A stretch of DNA of 64,000 nucleotides from Bacilli bacterium (GCA_017484205.1 JAFUTO010000010.1:1-64000), one strand, 5' to 3'. Shown: positions 33,939-42,698, counted from the stretch's first letter. Translations and numbers: made by a program. Notes: generated from the sequence alone by a model not told the origin.

Positions 33939-34292
33939 TTAAATGTTTTTTGCGTTTTTCATTTTTTTGTCAATCCAATGTGGTAAATTTTTTCTTAAAG
34001 TGGCAAAACCATGAGGCGTTTCTTTAATTTTAGCGTTCTTATTAGTGATCTTTATATCACTAACATCTTTCATACTTAGTTGTAATCTTTGCATTTTATT
34101 ATCTACACCTAAAATACGCACTTCTATTTCATCTCCAATACTAATATATTCATTAATATCGTTGACATAATTATATGACATTTCTGATATATGAACCATT
34201 CCTGTGTAGCCACTATCAAAGGTTAAAAAGATACCAAATTTAGCTATCCCTGTAACTTTACCAACGATAATATCATCTTTTTTATACATCAT
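33939..34292 (-). CDS. S1 RNA-binding domain protein (CvfD/YugI-like)
   Basis: The 117-residue protein has one S1 domain (about 6-76): VGKVTGIAKFGIFLTFDSGYTGMVHIS split over strands 1-3 and the GDEIEVRILGVD and RLQLSMKD strands. A basic tail rich in Lys and Asn follows. CvfD/GSP13-type proteins bind RNA and ribosomes as post-transcriptional regulators. The start is odd: the strong GGAGG at 34322-34318 lies about 25 bases before the ATG at 34292, with a small hairpin (about 34298-34313) in between; a second ATG follows at 34289. Confidence 0.88.
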   Translation of the reverse strand: MMYKKDDIIVGKVTGIAKFGIFLTFDSGYTGMVHISEMSYNYVNDINEYISIGDEIEVRILGVDNKMQRLQLSMKDVSDIKITNKNAKIKETPHGFATLRKNLPHWIDKKMKNAKNI

Positions 34293-34448
34293 ACTACACA
34301 GACAAAAGTCCAGTACACCTCCAAATATCTAGCAATAAAATTATAACACATCTAATTCCTTTTATCAAATGTCATATTTTACATTTTTTACAACAATATA
34401 TATTGTGTTTTTTCAAAAATAATATATAATATTTATTGGTGATTTAAA

Positions 34449-34694
34449 ATGGACAAGAAGAAACAAGAAACTAGAATAAAAGAGGTTATCAATTCAATTA
34501 GACCATATTTAGTAAATGATGGCGGAGATGTTGAATTCGTTAAATACGAAGATAATATCGTTTATATCAAAATGATGGGAGCTTGCTCTAATTGTAATGT
34601 TTTAGATATTACCTTAAAAGATGGTATAGAAAGCACAATTATTGAAGAAGTACCTGAAGTTAAAGAAGTAGTAAATATAAACACTGTAGATTAA
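34449..34694 (+). CDS. nfu: NifU C-terminal-domain iron-sulfur scaffold (Nfu)
   Basis: The 81-residue protein is a lone NifU C-terminal domain: the IRPYLVNDGGDVEFVKY segment and the CSNCNV motif (MGACSNCNVLDITLKDGI in part), whose two cysteines bridge a 4Fe-4S cluster between subunits of a dimer. It delivers clusters to target enzymes. GGTGAT lies six bases upstream. No suf genes are next to it in this window. Confidence 0.93.
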   Translation: MDKKKQETRIKEVINSIRPYLVNDGGDVEFVKYEDNIVYIKMMGACSNCNVLDITLKDGIESTIIEEVPEVKEVVNINTVD

Positions 34695-35572
34695 ACTAAC
34701 CAATCTATATTATCAATATAGGTTGTTTTTTTTATTTCATTAAGTATATTTTTTAAAAATCTTTCATATTCAACATTTTTAGAAGTTATTTGACTCAGTA
34801 TAGAATTTTCTTTTTTATTTAAAATAATATCATCGTATATATCAAAAAAATAGGATGGATATAACATTCTAATAAAGAAAAGTATCTTTTCATTATTATC
34901 TAACATTTGAAGGCAATAATTGATTTTAAGATATAATGAATTTTTTTCCTCATCACTATAGAAAAAAATGTTTTTGAAATATTCAGCTATATCACGAACT
35001 CTAGTATCAATAGTTGTATAACATGGATTATATAATTCTACTAAATTAGTGGAAGTGCCTATTCGTTTATGCGCTATATATTTGTTGATGGAGTTAATAT
35101 TGGAACTTTTAAGTAACTGAATTGAGTTTTCAGCCATACCTATATAATAATATATAATTTTTTCTAAATACGGATATTTTGTCTTATACTCATCTATTTG
35201 ATATTCAATATAGTCAATATGATCTGACCATAAATTAATCCATTTATTTACTATCTCATTTGAATTATCATATGAAACAAATATAGAACTATTCATTATA
35301 TCATCTAATTCTACTTTTCTAAATATTGTGTTTATTTTAAATAAACTATAATTAATATTATTAAATAATACAAACTTTTCATTATTAGTTGTTAATATTA
35401 ATTTATGGTAATTTAAGTCATTTTTTAGTAAATCACACATTTCATTTATTACATTAGAATCACAAATGCATAGCATATAATTATTATTGTCTATTGTTAA
35501 GTAATATATATCACCGACTTGGCGAATATTAGTAACATCTAAGTTATAATAGTATTTTATCAAATTTTTCAT
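34691..35572 (-). CDS. CotS-like degenerate kinase-fold protein
   Basis: The 293-residue protein resembles the CotS/YsxE spore-coat kinase-like family in layout: an N-terminal lobe with a hinge (YLTIDNNNYMLCICD), a helical middle (DHIDYIEYQIDEYK) and a late KYIAHKRIGTSTNLVELYNP/TIDTRVRDIAEYFKNIF region standing where LAH.R...DL and IDfd...D..DLa lie in active members. The catalytic HGD triad is not evident, so I read it as a pseudokinase; this is pattern-based inference. AGGTGAT precedes the ATG. Confidence 0.6.
   Translation of the reverse strand: MKNLIKYYYNLDVTNIRQVGDIYYLTIDNNNYMLCICDSNVINEMCDLLKNDLNYHKLILTTNNEKFVLFNNINYSLFKINTIFRKVELDDIMNSSIFVSYDNSNEIVNKWINLWSDHIDYIEYQIDEYKTKYPYLEKIIYYYIGMAENSIQLLKSSNINSINKYIAHKRIGTSTNLVELYNPCYTTIDTRVRDIAEYFKNIFFYSDEEKNSLYLKINYCLQMLDNNEKILFFIRMLYPSYFFDIYDDIILNKKENSILSQITSKNVEYERFLKNILNEIKKTTYIDNIDWLV
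34697..34733 (+). terminator. Terminator after nfu
   Basis: AACC...GGTT with inner TATATT/AATATA pairing followed by a TTTTTTTT run. It also overlaps the end of the converging 34691-35572 gene. Confidence 0.78.
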
Positions 35573-35620
35573 ACTATCACCTATTTAATTATACGAAATA
35601 TAATTATAGTTATGCTGGAC

Positions 35621-35646
35621 AAAAAAAGAAAAGCATTATGCTTTTC
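35621..35646 (-). terminator. Terminator
   Basis: GAAAAGCAT/ATGCTTTTC stem, one-base loop, with U-run TTTTTTTG on the minus strand; ends the 35646-36569 gene. Confidence 0.8.
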
Positions 35647-36569
35647 TAATCTAATATATCTTTTATAGTTTCTACCTTAGCTTTAGCTTCTACTAACTCA
35701 TTAATTAAACGCATATTTTCTTCTTCTAAGCGATGAATTGCAGCCTCAGCTTCCTCGTATTTAACTTTATAATCAGTTTCTTCTACTTTTGCTCTTGCTT
35801 CTGCAATAAAATCAGATGTTGGAATAAATTTTGGTTCTATTTCAACTTTTGGTTCTACTTGTGGTGCCATTTCTGGTTGAACAAATTGTTCTACTTCTGG
35901 TACTGATGAAACTTCAGCAACTGGTGTAGGTGCTGGAGATGGTGCAGCTTCTGGAATAGGTGTTTTTAATAAATCTTCAATAGTTGTTTTCTTAACAAGT
36001 GTTGAATCTTCATTATCTTCACTATCATCTTCACTATTTAAGTCAATTTTAGCTTCTTCCCTAGCATTTTTTGCACTTTCACTAACCTTTTGTAGAATTT
36101 CTTCAATACTTAAACCTGAATCATGAGCAGATGCTGCCTCTAGATTCATAGCATTATTGCTTGGTATTTCTATTTGTGATGTAGTTTCTTCTTTCTTTGG
36201 ATTTTTCTTATCTGCTAATGTAGCAGCAACATCTTCTTTTAATTTAAATATTCTAAATTCACTTACTGTTGATCCATCTAATTCTTTGTAATCAATATCA
36301 TCTTCATTAGGAATATTGTTACGATTATTAGTAACTATCTTTTGAATATCAGTTTTAAAATTACTCCATTCATTATCATCAGTAATGTTTTTTGTTATTT
36401 TCTTACCAGCTTCTTCTTCGATTTTTGAAGCATATAATTGATGATAACCATTACCATCTTTTTCATTTAAACTAAAGATTAAATACTTATTTCCATTTTG
36501 TTTAAAGTATCTAACTACATCAACATCAAACTTCTGACCGTTTTGATTATATAGAATTATACTATCCAT
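35646..36569 (-). CDS. DUF1292-like N-terminal domain with Pro/Glu-rich middle and coiled-coil tail
   Basis: The 307-residue protein opens with a beta-rich domain (about 1-100: DSIILYNQNGQKFDVDVVRY, YLIFSLNEKDGNGYHQLYAS split in two) resembling DUF1292 proteins, continues with an acidic and Pro/Ala/Glu-rich disordered middle (about 110-245) and ends in a coiled coil (YEEAEAAIHRLEEENMRLIN). No enzymatic motif. The ATG at 36569 has GGGGATGATTAAT upstream; an ATG six bases further up lies too close to the GGGG. It may be a structural or adaptor protein. Confidence 0.68.
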   Translation of the reverse strand: MDSIILYNQNGQKFDVDVVRYFKQNGNKYLIFSLNEKDGNGYHQLYASKIEEEAGKKITKNITDDNEWSNFKTDIQKIVTNNRNNIPNEDDIDYKELDGSTVSEFRIFKLKEDVAATLADKKNPKKEETTSQIEIPSNNAMNLEAASAHDSGLSIEEILQKVSESAKNAREEAKIDLNSEDDSEDNEDSTLVKKTTIEDLLKTPIPEAAPSPAPTPVAEVSSVPEVEQFVQPEMAPQVEPKVEIEPKFIPTSDFIAEARAKVEETDYKVKYEEAEAAIHRLEEENMRLINELVEAKAKVETIKDILD

Positions 36570-36730
36570 ATTAATCATCCCCTTTATTCTTAATAATATT
36601 ATACCAAACATTTTTCAATTTGATAACCCCCTTTTTACATTATTTTATATATTTAATAATAGGTAATTTATTCACACATTTTTTTATAGCTTGAATATGC
36701 TATATTAGAACAAATGAAAGGGTGGATTAT

Positions 36731-37165
36731 ATGTGTAATAACAATGAAGATTGTAGATGTATTGCTGATATTTTAAATACCATTAATATACTTCAAAATA
36801 ATGCAGAATGCAGCGAAAGCTGTTTAGATACTTGCGATAGAGGATTTTTAGGTTCTACTACTAGTTCTGCTTTTCTTAATACAAGACCAATAATGTTATA
36901 TACTTGCTGTGGTAACGGAACTCCATGGTCTATGCCTGTTGAAAAAGAAGATGTTACTTGTGGTGATGTAGGAGTTACTTGTTCTAATGTATTTAGAGTT
37001 GAAAAAGTAGACGGATGTTGCTGTACTTTTAGAGTATTAGCAAGAAATCCTGAAGCCAAAGAAAAATGCACACCTTATGTTGCAACAAATTCATTTTTCA
37101 CAATGAATTTAAACTGTTGTTGTGCAATAAGATGTCTAAACGATACTTTCGTAGATTGTATATAA
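36731..37165 (+). CDS. CotY/CotZ-like cysteine-rich spore coat protein
   Basis: The 144-residue protein has about 18 cysteines, including CxCxxD near the start (NNNEDCRCIADIL), CSESCLDTCDRGFLG, a CCGNG turn, DGCCCTFRVLA, and a terminal LNCCCAIRCLNDTFVDC. This layout, with the conserved FRVLA strand before the final cysteine cluster, is that of the CotY/CotZ crust proteins, which self-assemble through cysteines on Bacillus spores. GGGTGG supports the ATG at 36731. The gene is single, with a bidirectional terminator. Confidence 0.87.
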   Translation: MCNNNEDCRCIADILNTINILQNNAECSESCLDTCDRGFLGSTTSSAFLNTRPIMLYTCCGNGTPWSMPVEKEDVTCGDVGVTCSNVFRVEKVDGCCCTFRVLARNPEAKEKCTPYVATNSFFTMNLNCCCAIRCLNDTFVDCI

Positions 37166-37194
37166 AAAAAGTTCATCATTTGATGAACTTTTTT
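37165..37194. terminator. Bidirectional terminator
   Basis: AAAGTTCATCA/TGATGAACTTT stem with U-runs on both strands, between the coat-protein gene and the converging gene. Confidence 0.87.
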
Positions 37195-37501
37195 ATTGAT
37201 ATTTTATATCTATTATATCTACTATTGGAATTAATTCGTTTTCCATAGTAATTAAATACTGACTATTTTTTCCAATTACTCTTTTTTTTATCTCCCCCGT
37301 TTTAGTAATTATAATAACATCAGCTTTATATATATAGTTTTTCGAACTAAATATAGAATTCAATTTTTGATATATGTTCTTTTCTTTTATTTTTCTAGAT
37401 TCGTCATTAGAAATGACATCTTTTTCATCCTTGCTATAATATACTTCCTCGTTATTTTTAATAACTTTGCTTATTTTATTTGCAAATACATCATTCGACA
37501 T
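37193..37501 (-). CDS. Hypothetical protein (102 aa)
   Basis: No family recognised. A charged N-terminal half (KVIKNNEEVYYSKDEKD) is followed by beta strands (YIYKADVIIITKTGEIKK, QYLITMENELIPIVDI) that could form a small PH- or SH3-like barrel. GAGGTGAAAC precedes the ATG. It lies in an intergenic position between the coat-protein gene and a membrane-anchored unknown, all but the coat gene running leftwards. Confidence 0.6.
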   Translation of the reverse strand: MSNDVFANKISKVIKNNEEVYYSKDEKDVISNDESRKIKEKNIYQKLNSIFSSKNYIYKADVIIITKTGEIKKRVIGKNSQYLITMENELIPIVDIIDIKYQ

Positions 37502-37547
37502 TGTTTCACCTCAAAATATTTTATGAGTGTGAAATTAACATATTACA

Positions 37548-38807
37548 TTAATATACATAATAATTCAAATTATTATTATAATTTAATTCATTGTATTTTA
37601 ATATTGTTTTATTTCCTATATCAGATCTAAAAACTCTCAACTGATCCCCATTTGAATAATAAACATAACCATTTACATAGTTTACGCGGTTATAATCTGT
37701 GCAACTAAACGCATAGTTTAATCTATACTCACTATCTTCTGAGTATACTACATAAGCATCATATCCAGCCCCATTATTTATATATACATAGTACACTCCA
37801 ACTTCTCCACCTACAAATTTTATATAATCATAAGTCTTGCTATTTAAACTATCAACTACATTATCATAAAATTTTTCCTTAGAGTCTATTAATTCGTTTA
37901 TATTTTTAGTAACCCAACCATCTTTTGTATAAGCACTAGCGCCTCTATTAACATTACCTATTACTTCAATATTTTTATTTTTTAAATCTATGACATATTG
38001 TTTTTTGTATTCTGTATCAATTAAATACATTTTATCTTCCATAGTTCCTTGTATATATGAGGAAAATGATATAAAATCTGGTGAGGTAATTTTTTCAGTA
38101 ACACCCGTAGCAATATTAATAACATTTACAGTTAAGAATTCATGTGCATTATTATAGTCTGGTGATACATAATATTTACCAACAACGCCTTCAAGGTCTT
38201 TAACATAATGATCATTTGTATATAAAGCTATATATCTAGCATTATTTGTTACATTCTTACCAAATAGATATACGCCTTTATATCCACTCAATAATATTGT
38301 TTGTGTATCTATATAGTTATTATAATAATAAGTTATATTATCTTTTTCAGCATTAGCACCTTCACTTAAGTATTTACTGCTATCATAATTTGAACTAGCA
38401 ACTAAACTATCTAGTTTATCGTCATTACCTTTAATGCTATTGTAAAAATAAATTACATTATCTTTTATACATTTAATATCTGATACATTATAATCCTCTT
38501 TAATAGCAATATTGGCACATACATAACTGTCTCCATAAAATAAAGCAACATTATCTATAATACGTCTTTGTCTCTTATAAGTATTTAAGACTTTAAATGG
38601 AATATTATAATTATCAAAATTAATGTTAAAATAATATCCATCAGTATACTCTTTTTTTATAGTAAGAACTTCATCTATATACACATCCGTACCATTAACT
38701 TCAAGTTTATATGAGACACTATGACCTTTACTAAATAAATAGAAAAAAGATTGTATCGCAAAATAGAATATAAACATTATAACTAATAATTTAAACATTT
38801 TTTTCAT
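37548..38807 (-). CDS. Membrane-anchored extracytoplasmic protein of unknown function
   Basis: The 419-residue protein starts with a membrane helix (about 5-24, MFKLLVIMFIFYFAIQSFFY) and has a long outside domain rich in Tyr, Asn and Asp. It contains recurring strand pairs ending in aromatic residues (GYYFNINFDNYNIPFKV, KMYLIDTEYKKQYVIDLKNK, NGYVYYSNGDQLRVFRSD in parts), which suggests a beta-propeller of the kind found in signalling or binding proteins; that is inference. AAGGATGATGTT precedes the ATG. Confidence 0.65.
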   Translation of the reverse strand: MKKMFKLLVIMFIFYFAIQSFFYLFSKGHSVSYKLEVNGTDVYIDEVLTIKKEYTDGYYFNINFDNYNIPFKVLNTYKRQRRIIDNVALFYGDSYVCANIAIKEDYNVSDIKCIKDNVIYFYNSIKGNDDKLDSLVASSNYDSSKYLSEGANAEKDNITYYYNNYIDTQTILLSGYKGVYLFGKNVTNNARYIALYTNDHYVKDLEGVVGKYYVSPDYNNAHEFLTVNVINIATGVTEKITSPDFISFSSYIQGTMEDKMYLIDTEYKKQYVIDLKNKNIEVIGNVNRGASAYTKDGWVTKNINELIDSKEKFYDNVVDSLNSKTYDYIKFVGGEVGVYYVYINNGAGYDAYVVYSEDSEYRLNYAFSCTDYNRVNYVNGYVYYSNGDQLRVFRSDIGNKTILKYNELNYNNNLNYYVY

Positions 38808-38872
38808 AACATCATCCTTCTATTATTATTATATATTGTTTTTTATTTTTTATCAATATTCTATTTTCTAAT

Positions 38873-38895
38873 AAAAAAATGCTTATTCAGCATTT
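38873..38895 (-). terminator. Terminator
   Basis: AAATGC/GCATTT stem with seven-base loop and TTTTTTT on the minus strand; ends the 38883-39335 gene. Confidence 0.75.
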
Positions 38896-39335
38896 TCTCT
38901 TCTATGACTTTGATATTTTTGTTTAATTTCCATCATATATGTAGATACCTTAGTTTCAACTTCAGGTAAAGACTTTTTGTCAAGGTTAGTAATAGTTATT
39001 TCTTCATTTAATGTATCAATAATTACCTTACCCCAAATTATTCCAGATCCAATAGTTAAATCATTAAATAAATCTGGTGTAAGCGAAATACAAAAGTATC
39101 CAAAAATTAGTCTTTTACTAGCGATTAATATTCGCTTATCTGTAATAACTACTACACATGTATGAAATAGATCATGATATATGTTACCTTTTTGACCAGC
39201 AAAAGCATATAATACATTTTCACCTGGATTAATATGTGTTTCAACAACTTCAGCATGTTTTTTTAATCTCCATGCTATACTCATAGGATATTTTGCCTTA
39301 AATTCATTTAATATTTTATAAACCTTTTTTTCCAT
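38883..39335 (-). CDS. Bacterial PH-domain-like protein
   Basis: A soluble 150-residue protein whose middle (about 32-120) reads as a PH-like barrel: ENVLYAFAGQKG, TCVVVITDKRILIASKRL, GKVIIDTLNEEITITN and a final helix (VETKVSTYMMEIKQKY). Strings of the form VVITDKRILIA are typical of bPH/YvbH-type domains. Role unknown. AGGTG precedes the ATG; it lies eight bases after the thioredoxin gene and is probably cotranscribed with it. Confidence 0.75.
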   Translation of the reverse strand: MEKKVYKILNEFKAKYPMSIAWRLKKHAEVVETHINPGENVLYAFAGQKGNIYHDLFHTCVVVITDKRILIASKRLIFGYFCISLTPDLFNDLTIGSGIIWGKVIIDTLNEEITITNLDKKSLPEVETKVSTYMMEIKQKYQSHRRENAE

Positions 39336-39343
39336 TTTAACAC

Positions 39344-40168
39344 CTACTTAACAATACCATTAACCTTATAAAAACTTATAATTTGTTCTTTACTTCTATA
39401 ACCATCTAAAGCATCTATGACTTTTTTATTATTTACAATTAATGTTGTCGGAGTTCCCCAGTTAGGGTTTTCCTCAAGCCATTCTAAAGAGTTCAAAAAT
39501 TCATCATACTCTTCTTGTGAATTAAAACTATAATCTAGATACATATAGTTTATCTTAGCACCAGTTTCTTTTGCTACTTCAATCAATATAGGATGTTCTG
39601 CCAAACAATATTGACAATCTGATGCAGCTAATACTATTACTTCATCATCATTTGACTTTATGATTTTTTTATAATCACTATAATCTATATAATTTAAATA
39701 TAATTTACTATCATCAGCTATTGCTCCATTTTCTTTTAGAAAGCTAAATAAATTAGAATATGATGGCAAACCACTCAAGTAATCTAAAACCTCATTATTT
39801 TTTACAATAACCATATATGGAGTTCCAAAATTGTTTGTATCTACACCTAATATAGTTAATAATTCATAAGCATCTTCATCTTTTAAATCATCAATATCTA
39901 TATTATAATATTTTAGACCATATTCATTAACAATTGATTCCATGTTGCTTACATTTCGCTCACAATATGTACATCCATCACGCATAATGTAGATAACTTG
40001 TGGGGTATCACTTCCTATAAGTGTTTTAACTTCTTCAACTATTTTTCCTGATTTTTTACTATTATTTATACAAATCCCTATTATAGCTAAAACTAATATT
40101 GCAAAAATAGCAAGCAATAAGTATACACGTGTATTTTCAGAATTCAGCACTTTTTTTGATTTTTCCAT
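39344..40168 (-). CDS. Membrane-anchored tandem-thioredoxin protein
   Basis: The 274-residue protein has one membrane helix (about 15-35) and two thioredoxin-like domains outside. Domain one (about 45-150) has MRDGCTYCERN (CTYC) and the GTPYMVIVKN cis-proline strand; domain two (about 160-274) has AASDCQYCLAEH (CQYC) and GTPTTLIVNNKK. Both active sites are intact. It may carry out oxidative folding or disulfide reduction of exported proteins; the direction is unknown. No CcdA-type electron donor is seen nearby. Confidence 0.88.
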   Translation of the reverse strand: MEKSKKVLNSENTRVYLLLAIFAILVLAIIGICINNSKKSGKIVEEVKTLIGSDTPQVIYIMRDGCTYCERNVSNMESIVNEYGLKYYNIDIDDLKDEDAYELLTILGVDTNNFGTPYMVIVKNNEVLDYLSGLPSYSNLFSFLKENGAIADDSKLYLNYIDYSDYKKIIKSNDDEVIVLAASDCQYCLAEHPILIEVAKETGAKINYMYLDYSFNSQEEYDEFLNSLEWLEENPNWGTPTTLIVNNKKVIDALDGYRSKEQIISFYKVNGIVK

Positions 40169-40225
40169 AGCTACCTCTTTCCTTGTTTCATATTATATCA
40201 TACTTTAATTTTTCTATCAATTAAA

Positions 40226-41296
40226 CTAATCGTTTGACTTTAACACCTGTTCTATTACTGTTATAGTTTTTTTATCATAGTCAACTGTTGTTCGCGCATC
40301 ATATGGTAAAATACATCTTGGTACAGAATGTCCAAAATTAACATTATATAAAACTGGTGTATCTAAATCTATAAATACCTTTTTTATAACTTCTTTGTAT
40401 TCTTCATAATACAATTCATCTATTGGTTTTCCTATTATAATTCCTTTAACGGATTCTAAAATTTTTCTTTCTTTAAATTCCATTAACATTTTTTCTAAAT
40501 TATCAGGCGTAGGTTTTCCATCTGATGTTTCTAAAAATAGTATTTTTTCTTGCCATTCTTCCATAGATGGTAAAATATCATATTTTTCGAAAATAGTTTT
40601 AATTTCTCTATTTGAAAAAGACTCATATATACTTTCAATACATCCACCATATAATTTACCTGTTATAATACCATTACCATTTAAAACCTCATATCCATGT
40701 TCTTCTTTATTAGATTTTCTTGGTTTTCCAAGTTCTTCAGGGCCATAACTAGATCTATCACTATACCATGTATTACTAGACTCTATCTCAAAAGAAGTCT
40801 CATTTTTAAAATACTTATCAAAATATTTTTTAGTATATGGTAACATTTCTTTATCTAATTCAGCTAAGTCTACCATAAAACATGGTCCATAGAACGTTGA
40901 CAATCCTAATTTATTTAGCATTAAATGGTTTATTGTTGAATCAGAAAAACCTGTAAATATTTTTGGATTACTTTTTACAGCATCTATAAATTCCTTATCT
41001 TCCATCAAATATGGTATTAATTTATAAGTGTCATTTCCTCCAATAGCACATATAACACCTTTAATAGATTCATCCATAAAAGCTTGTTTTAAATCTTTTG
41101 CTCTATCTTCTGGATGTTTTTCTAAATACTCCATGTCTTTTAGAGCATTAGGCATAACAACTGGTTCTAGTCCCATATTCTTTATTCTTCCCAAACCTAA
41201 ATCAAGTTCATGTTTACAAAAAGGCATACCAAGTAATCCTCTAGATAAACTAACTATCGCGACTTTATCGCCTTTTTTTAAGTTATATGCTTTCAT
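40226..41296 (-). CDS. S66-family peptidase (LD-carboxypeptidase/MccF-like)
   Basis: The 356-residue protein belongs to the S66 serine peptidases. VAIVSLSRGL opens the domain, GGNDTYKLIPYL and FTGFSDSTINHLML carry the nucleophile serine region (GFSDST), and a Glu and His late in the protein (FLETSDGKPT and VNFGHSVPR) complete the Ser-Glu-His triad. Members cleave muropeptide LD bonds (LdcA) or inactivate microcin C (MccF); its length and FYGPCFMVDL block feel closer to MccF. AGGTGAT supports the ATG at 41296. Confidence 0.88.
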   Translation of the reverse strand: MKAYNLKKGDKVAIVSLSRGLLGMPFCKHELDLGLGRIKNMGLEPVVMPNALKDMEYLEKHPEDRAKDLKQAFMDESIKGVICAIGGNDTYKLIPYLMEDKEFIDAVKSNPKIFTGFSDSTINHLMLNKLGLSTFYGPCFMVDLAELDKEMLPYTKKYFDKYFKNETSFEIESSNTWYSDRSSYGPEELGKPRKSNKEEHGYEVLNGNGIITGKLYGGCIESIYESFSNREIKTIFEKYDILPSMEEWQEKILFLETSDGKPTPDNLEKMLMEFKERKILESVKGIIIGKPIDELYYEEYKEVIKKVFIDLDTPVLYNVNFGHSVPRCILPYDARTTVDYDKKTITVIEQVLKSND

Positions 41297-41369
41297 ACTA
41301 TCACCTGTAATTATTATATCATTAATCAAAAGTATTTTATTAAAAATATTATTTTTTTACATAAAATTA

Positions 41370-41399
41370 TTGACTTTTTGGTTACATTTCCTTTATTAT
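41370..41399 (+). promoter_or_regulatory. Promoter of the first T7SS-island gene
   Basis: -35 TTGACT (41370-41375), 18-base spacer, -10 TATTAT (41394-41399), about 35 bases before the ATG. Confidence 0.7.
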
Positions 41400-41433
41400 A
41401 TATATTGATAGATATTAAGGTAGAAGGTGAATT

Positions 41434-42669
41434 ATGGGAATTATACAAATAGATAAATCAAACATTGATTTTAACAATATTTATAGAACTGAAGCTGATG
41501 CAAAAAGTGGCCAAAAAGGTGTAATGGTTTCAGAAAAATATCAAGAATATTGGGGAGATAATGGTTCAGAACTATTTTTTGATGAAGAAACTGGCGCTGT
41601 TTACGAAACTGCTCCTGGAGCTAGTGATTTAACTGGCGCAACAAAAATGGGTTATATTAAAAAAATTGATATGTCTGCTGCCCAAGGTCTAAGTGGACTA
41701 AATGCCGCTAGTAATATGGCTACTACATCAAATGGATCATCTAGAATGGCATCTAATAGTAATGGATCAACACAAACTGGATTATCTGGTTCTAATAGTT
41801 CATCTTATGTTAATAAATCCAATAACTCTAGTTATGTTAGTAATTCCAATGCTTCTACTAGCACTTCTAACAGCTCTAGATACGCTAGTAATTCCAATAA
41901 TTCTACTAGTATTTCTAATAACTCTAGATATGCTAGTAATTCCAACGCTTCTACTAGTACTTCTAATAGTTCTAGATATGCTAGCAATTCTAACACTTCT
42001 AGTATGAGTAATGGTGCTTCTAATAACTATTCTAGAAATAACGCATCAACAAGTTATGTATCTAATAGCAACGGTTCATCAACATCTACTGCGAATGGTG
42101 CTAGTTATCAAGTAGCAAATAATAGTACAGGGGCTACACAAACTATTGATGTTCAAAATTACTATAGTGGCGAGTTGCATTCAAAGAAAAGTGCATCTGA
42201 GTCTACTATCGCTACTAATGGTGTATTAACAGATGGAAATCAACAATATTCTGTTGGTGGAGTAACAAGTGCTGAAGATGGTACTCTTTCACAAACTGAT
42301 TACTATTATCTAGTTGGACAAGTTGCTGGTGAATCTGGTAATACTACTGATGATATGTTAGGTGTATGCTCAACTATCTTAAATAGGGTTGAAAGTGAAG
42401 ATAATTTTGGAACAGATATTAAAAATGTACTTACTAAAGGTTATTGGCCATGGGGTAGAACATGCGATAAATATCTCAACTACGATGCAAATGGTATACC
42501 TACCGGATTTAAAACAATTGAACAATTAGGTCCAATAGAATATGAAAAATTACAGCAAGTTCAAAGCGTTGTTTCTGATGCAATGAATGGTTATAGAAAT
42601 CTTGATAAAACAACTTATTACTATAGCGGCAATGGTACATATAATTCATTCTCAGATACTTTCCGTTAA
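41434..42669 (+). CDS. Candidate T7SS substrate: conserved N-terminal module, Ser/Asn repeats, SleB-like hydrolase
   Basis: The 411-residue protein has three parts. Residues 1-79 form a module (MGIIQIDKSNIDFNNIY..., VSEKYQEYWGDNGSELFFDE, GATKMGYIK) shared at about three quarters identity with the product of 49536-50499 on the other side of the island. Residues about 80-265 are Ser/Asn/Thr repeats including three 16-residue units. Residues about 285-411 resemble SleB-type hydrolases (YYYLVGQVAGESGNTTDDML with the likely catalytic Glu, then CSTILNRVES). No signal peptide is present, so T7SS export is plausible (inference). AGAAGGTGAATT precedes the ATG; a terminator follows. Confidence 0.82.
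   Translation: MGIIQIDKSNIDFNNIYRTEADAKSGQKGVMVSEKYQEYWGDNGSELFFDEETGAVYETAPGASDLTGATKMGYIKKIDMSAAQGLSGLNAASNMATTSNGSSRMASNSNGSTQTGLSGSNSSSYVNKSNNSSYVSNSNASTSTSNSSRYASNSNNSTSISNNSRYASNSNASTSTSNSSRYASNSNTSSMSNGASNNYSRNNASTSYVSNSNGSSTSTANGASYQVANNSTGATQTIDVQNYYSGELHSKKSASESTIATNGVLTDGNQQYSVGGVTSAEDGTLSQTDYYYLVGQVAGESGNTTDDMLGVCSTILNRVESEDNFGTDIKNVLTKGYWPWGRTCDKYLNYDANGIPTGFKTIEQLGPIEYEKLQQVQSVVSDAMNGYRNLDKTTYYYSGNGTYNSFSDTFR
41842..41985 (+). repeat. Three tandem 48-bp repeats
   Basis: Units at 41842-41889, 41890-41937 and 41938-41985, each starting aattcca and ending gctag(t/c), encoding NSNxSTSxSNxSRYAS. They sit in the Ser/Asn-rich linker and could expand or contract by slippage. Confidence 0.9.
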
Positions 42670-42671
42670 TT

Positions 42672-42698
42672 TAAGACAGGTTAAACCTGTCTTTACTT
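42672..42698 (+). terminator. Terminator
   Basis: AAGACAGGTT/AACCTGTCTT stem followed by TTACTTT; ends the 41434-42669 gene. Confidence 0.85.

Noticed and set aside
41842-41985. Possible CRISPR-like array
   Set aside because: The units are contiguous, in frame, without spacers, and encode a low-complexity protein linker.
41702-42007. Open frame within the Ser/Asn repeats of the 41434 gene in another frame (Leu/Ile-rich)
   Set aside because: It is the frame-shifted reading of the tandem 48-bp repeats, with no start signal.
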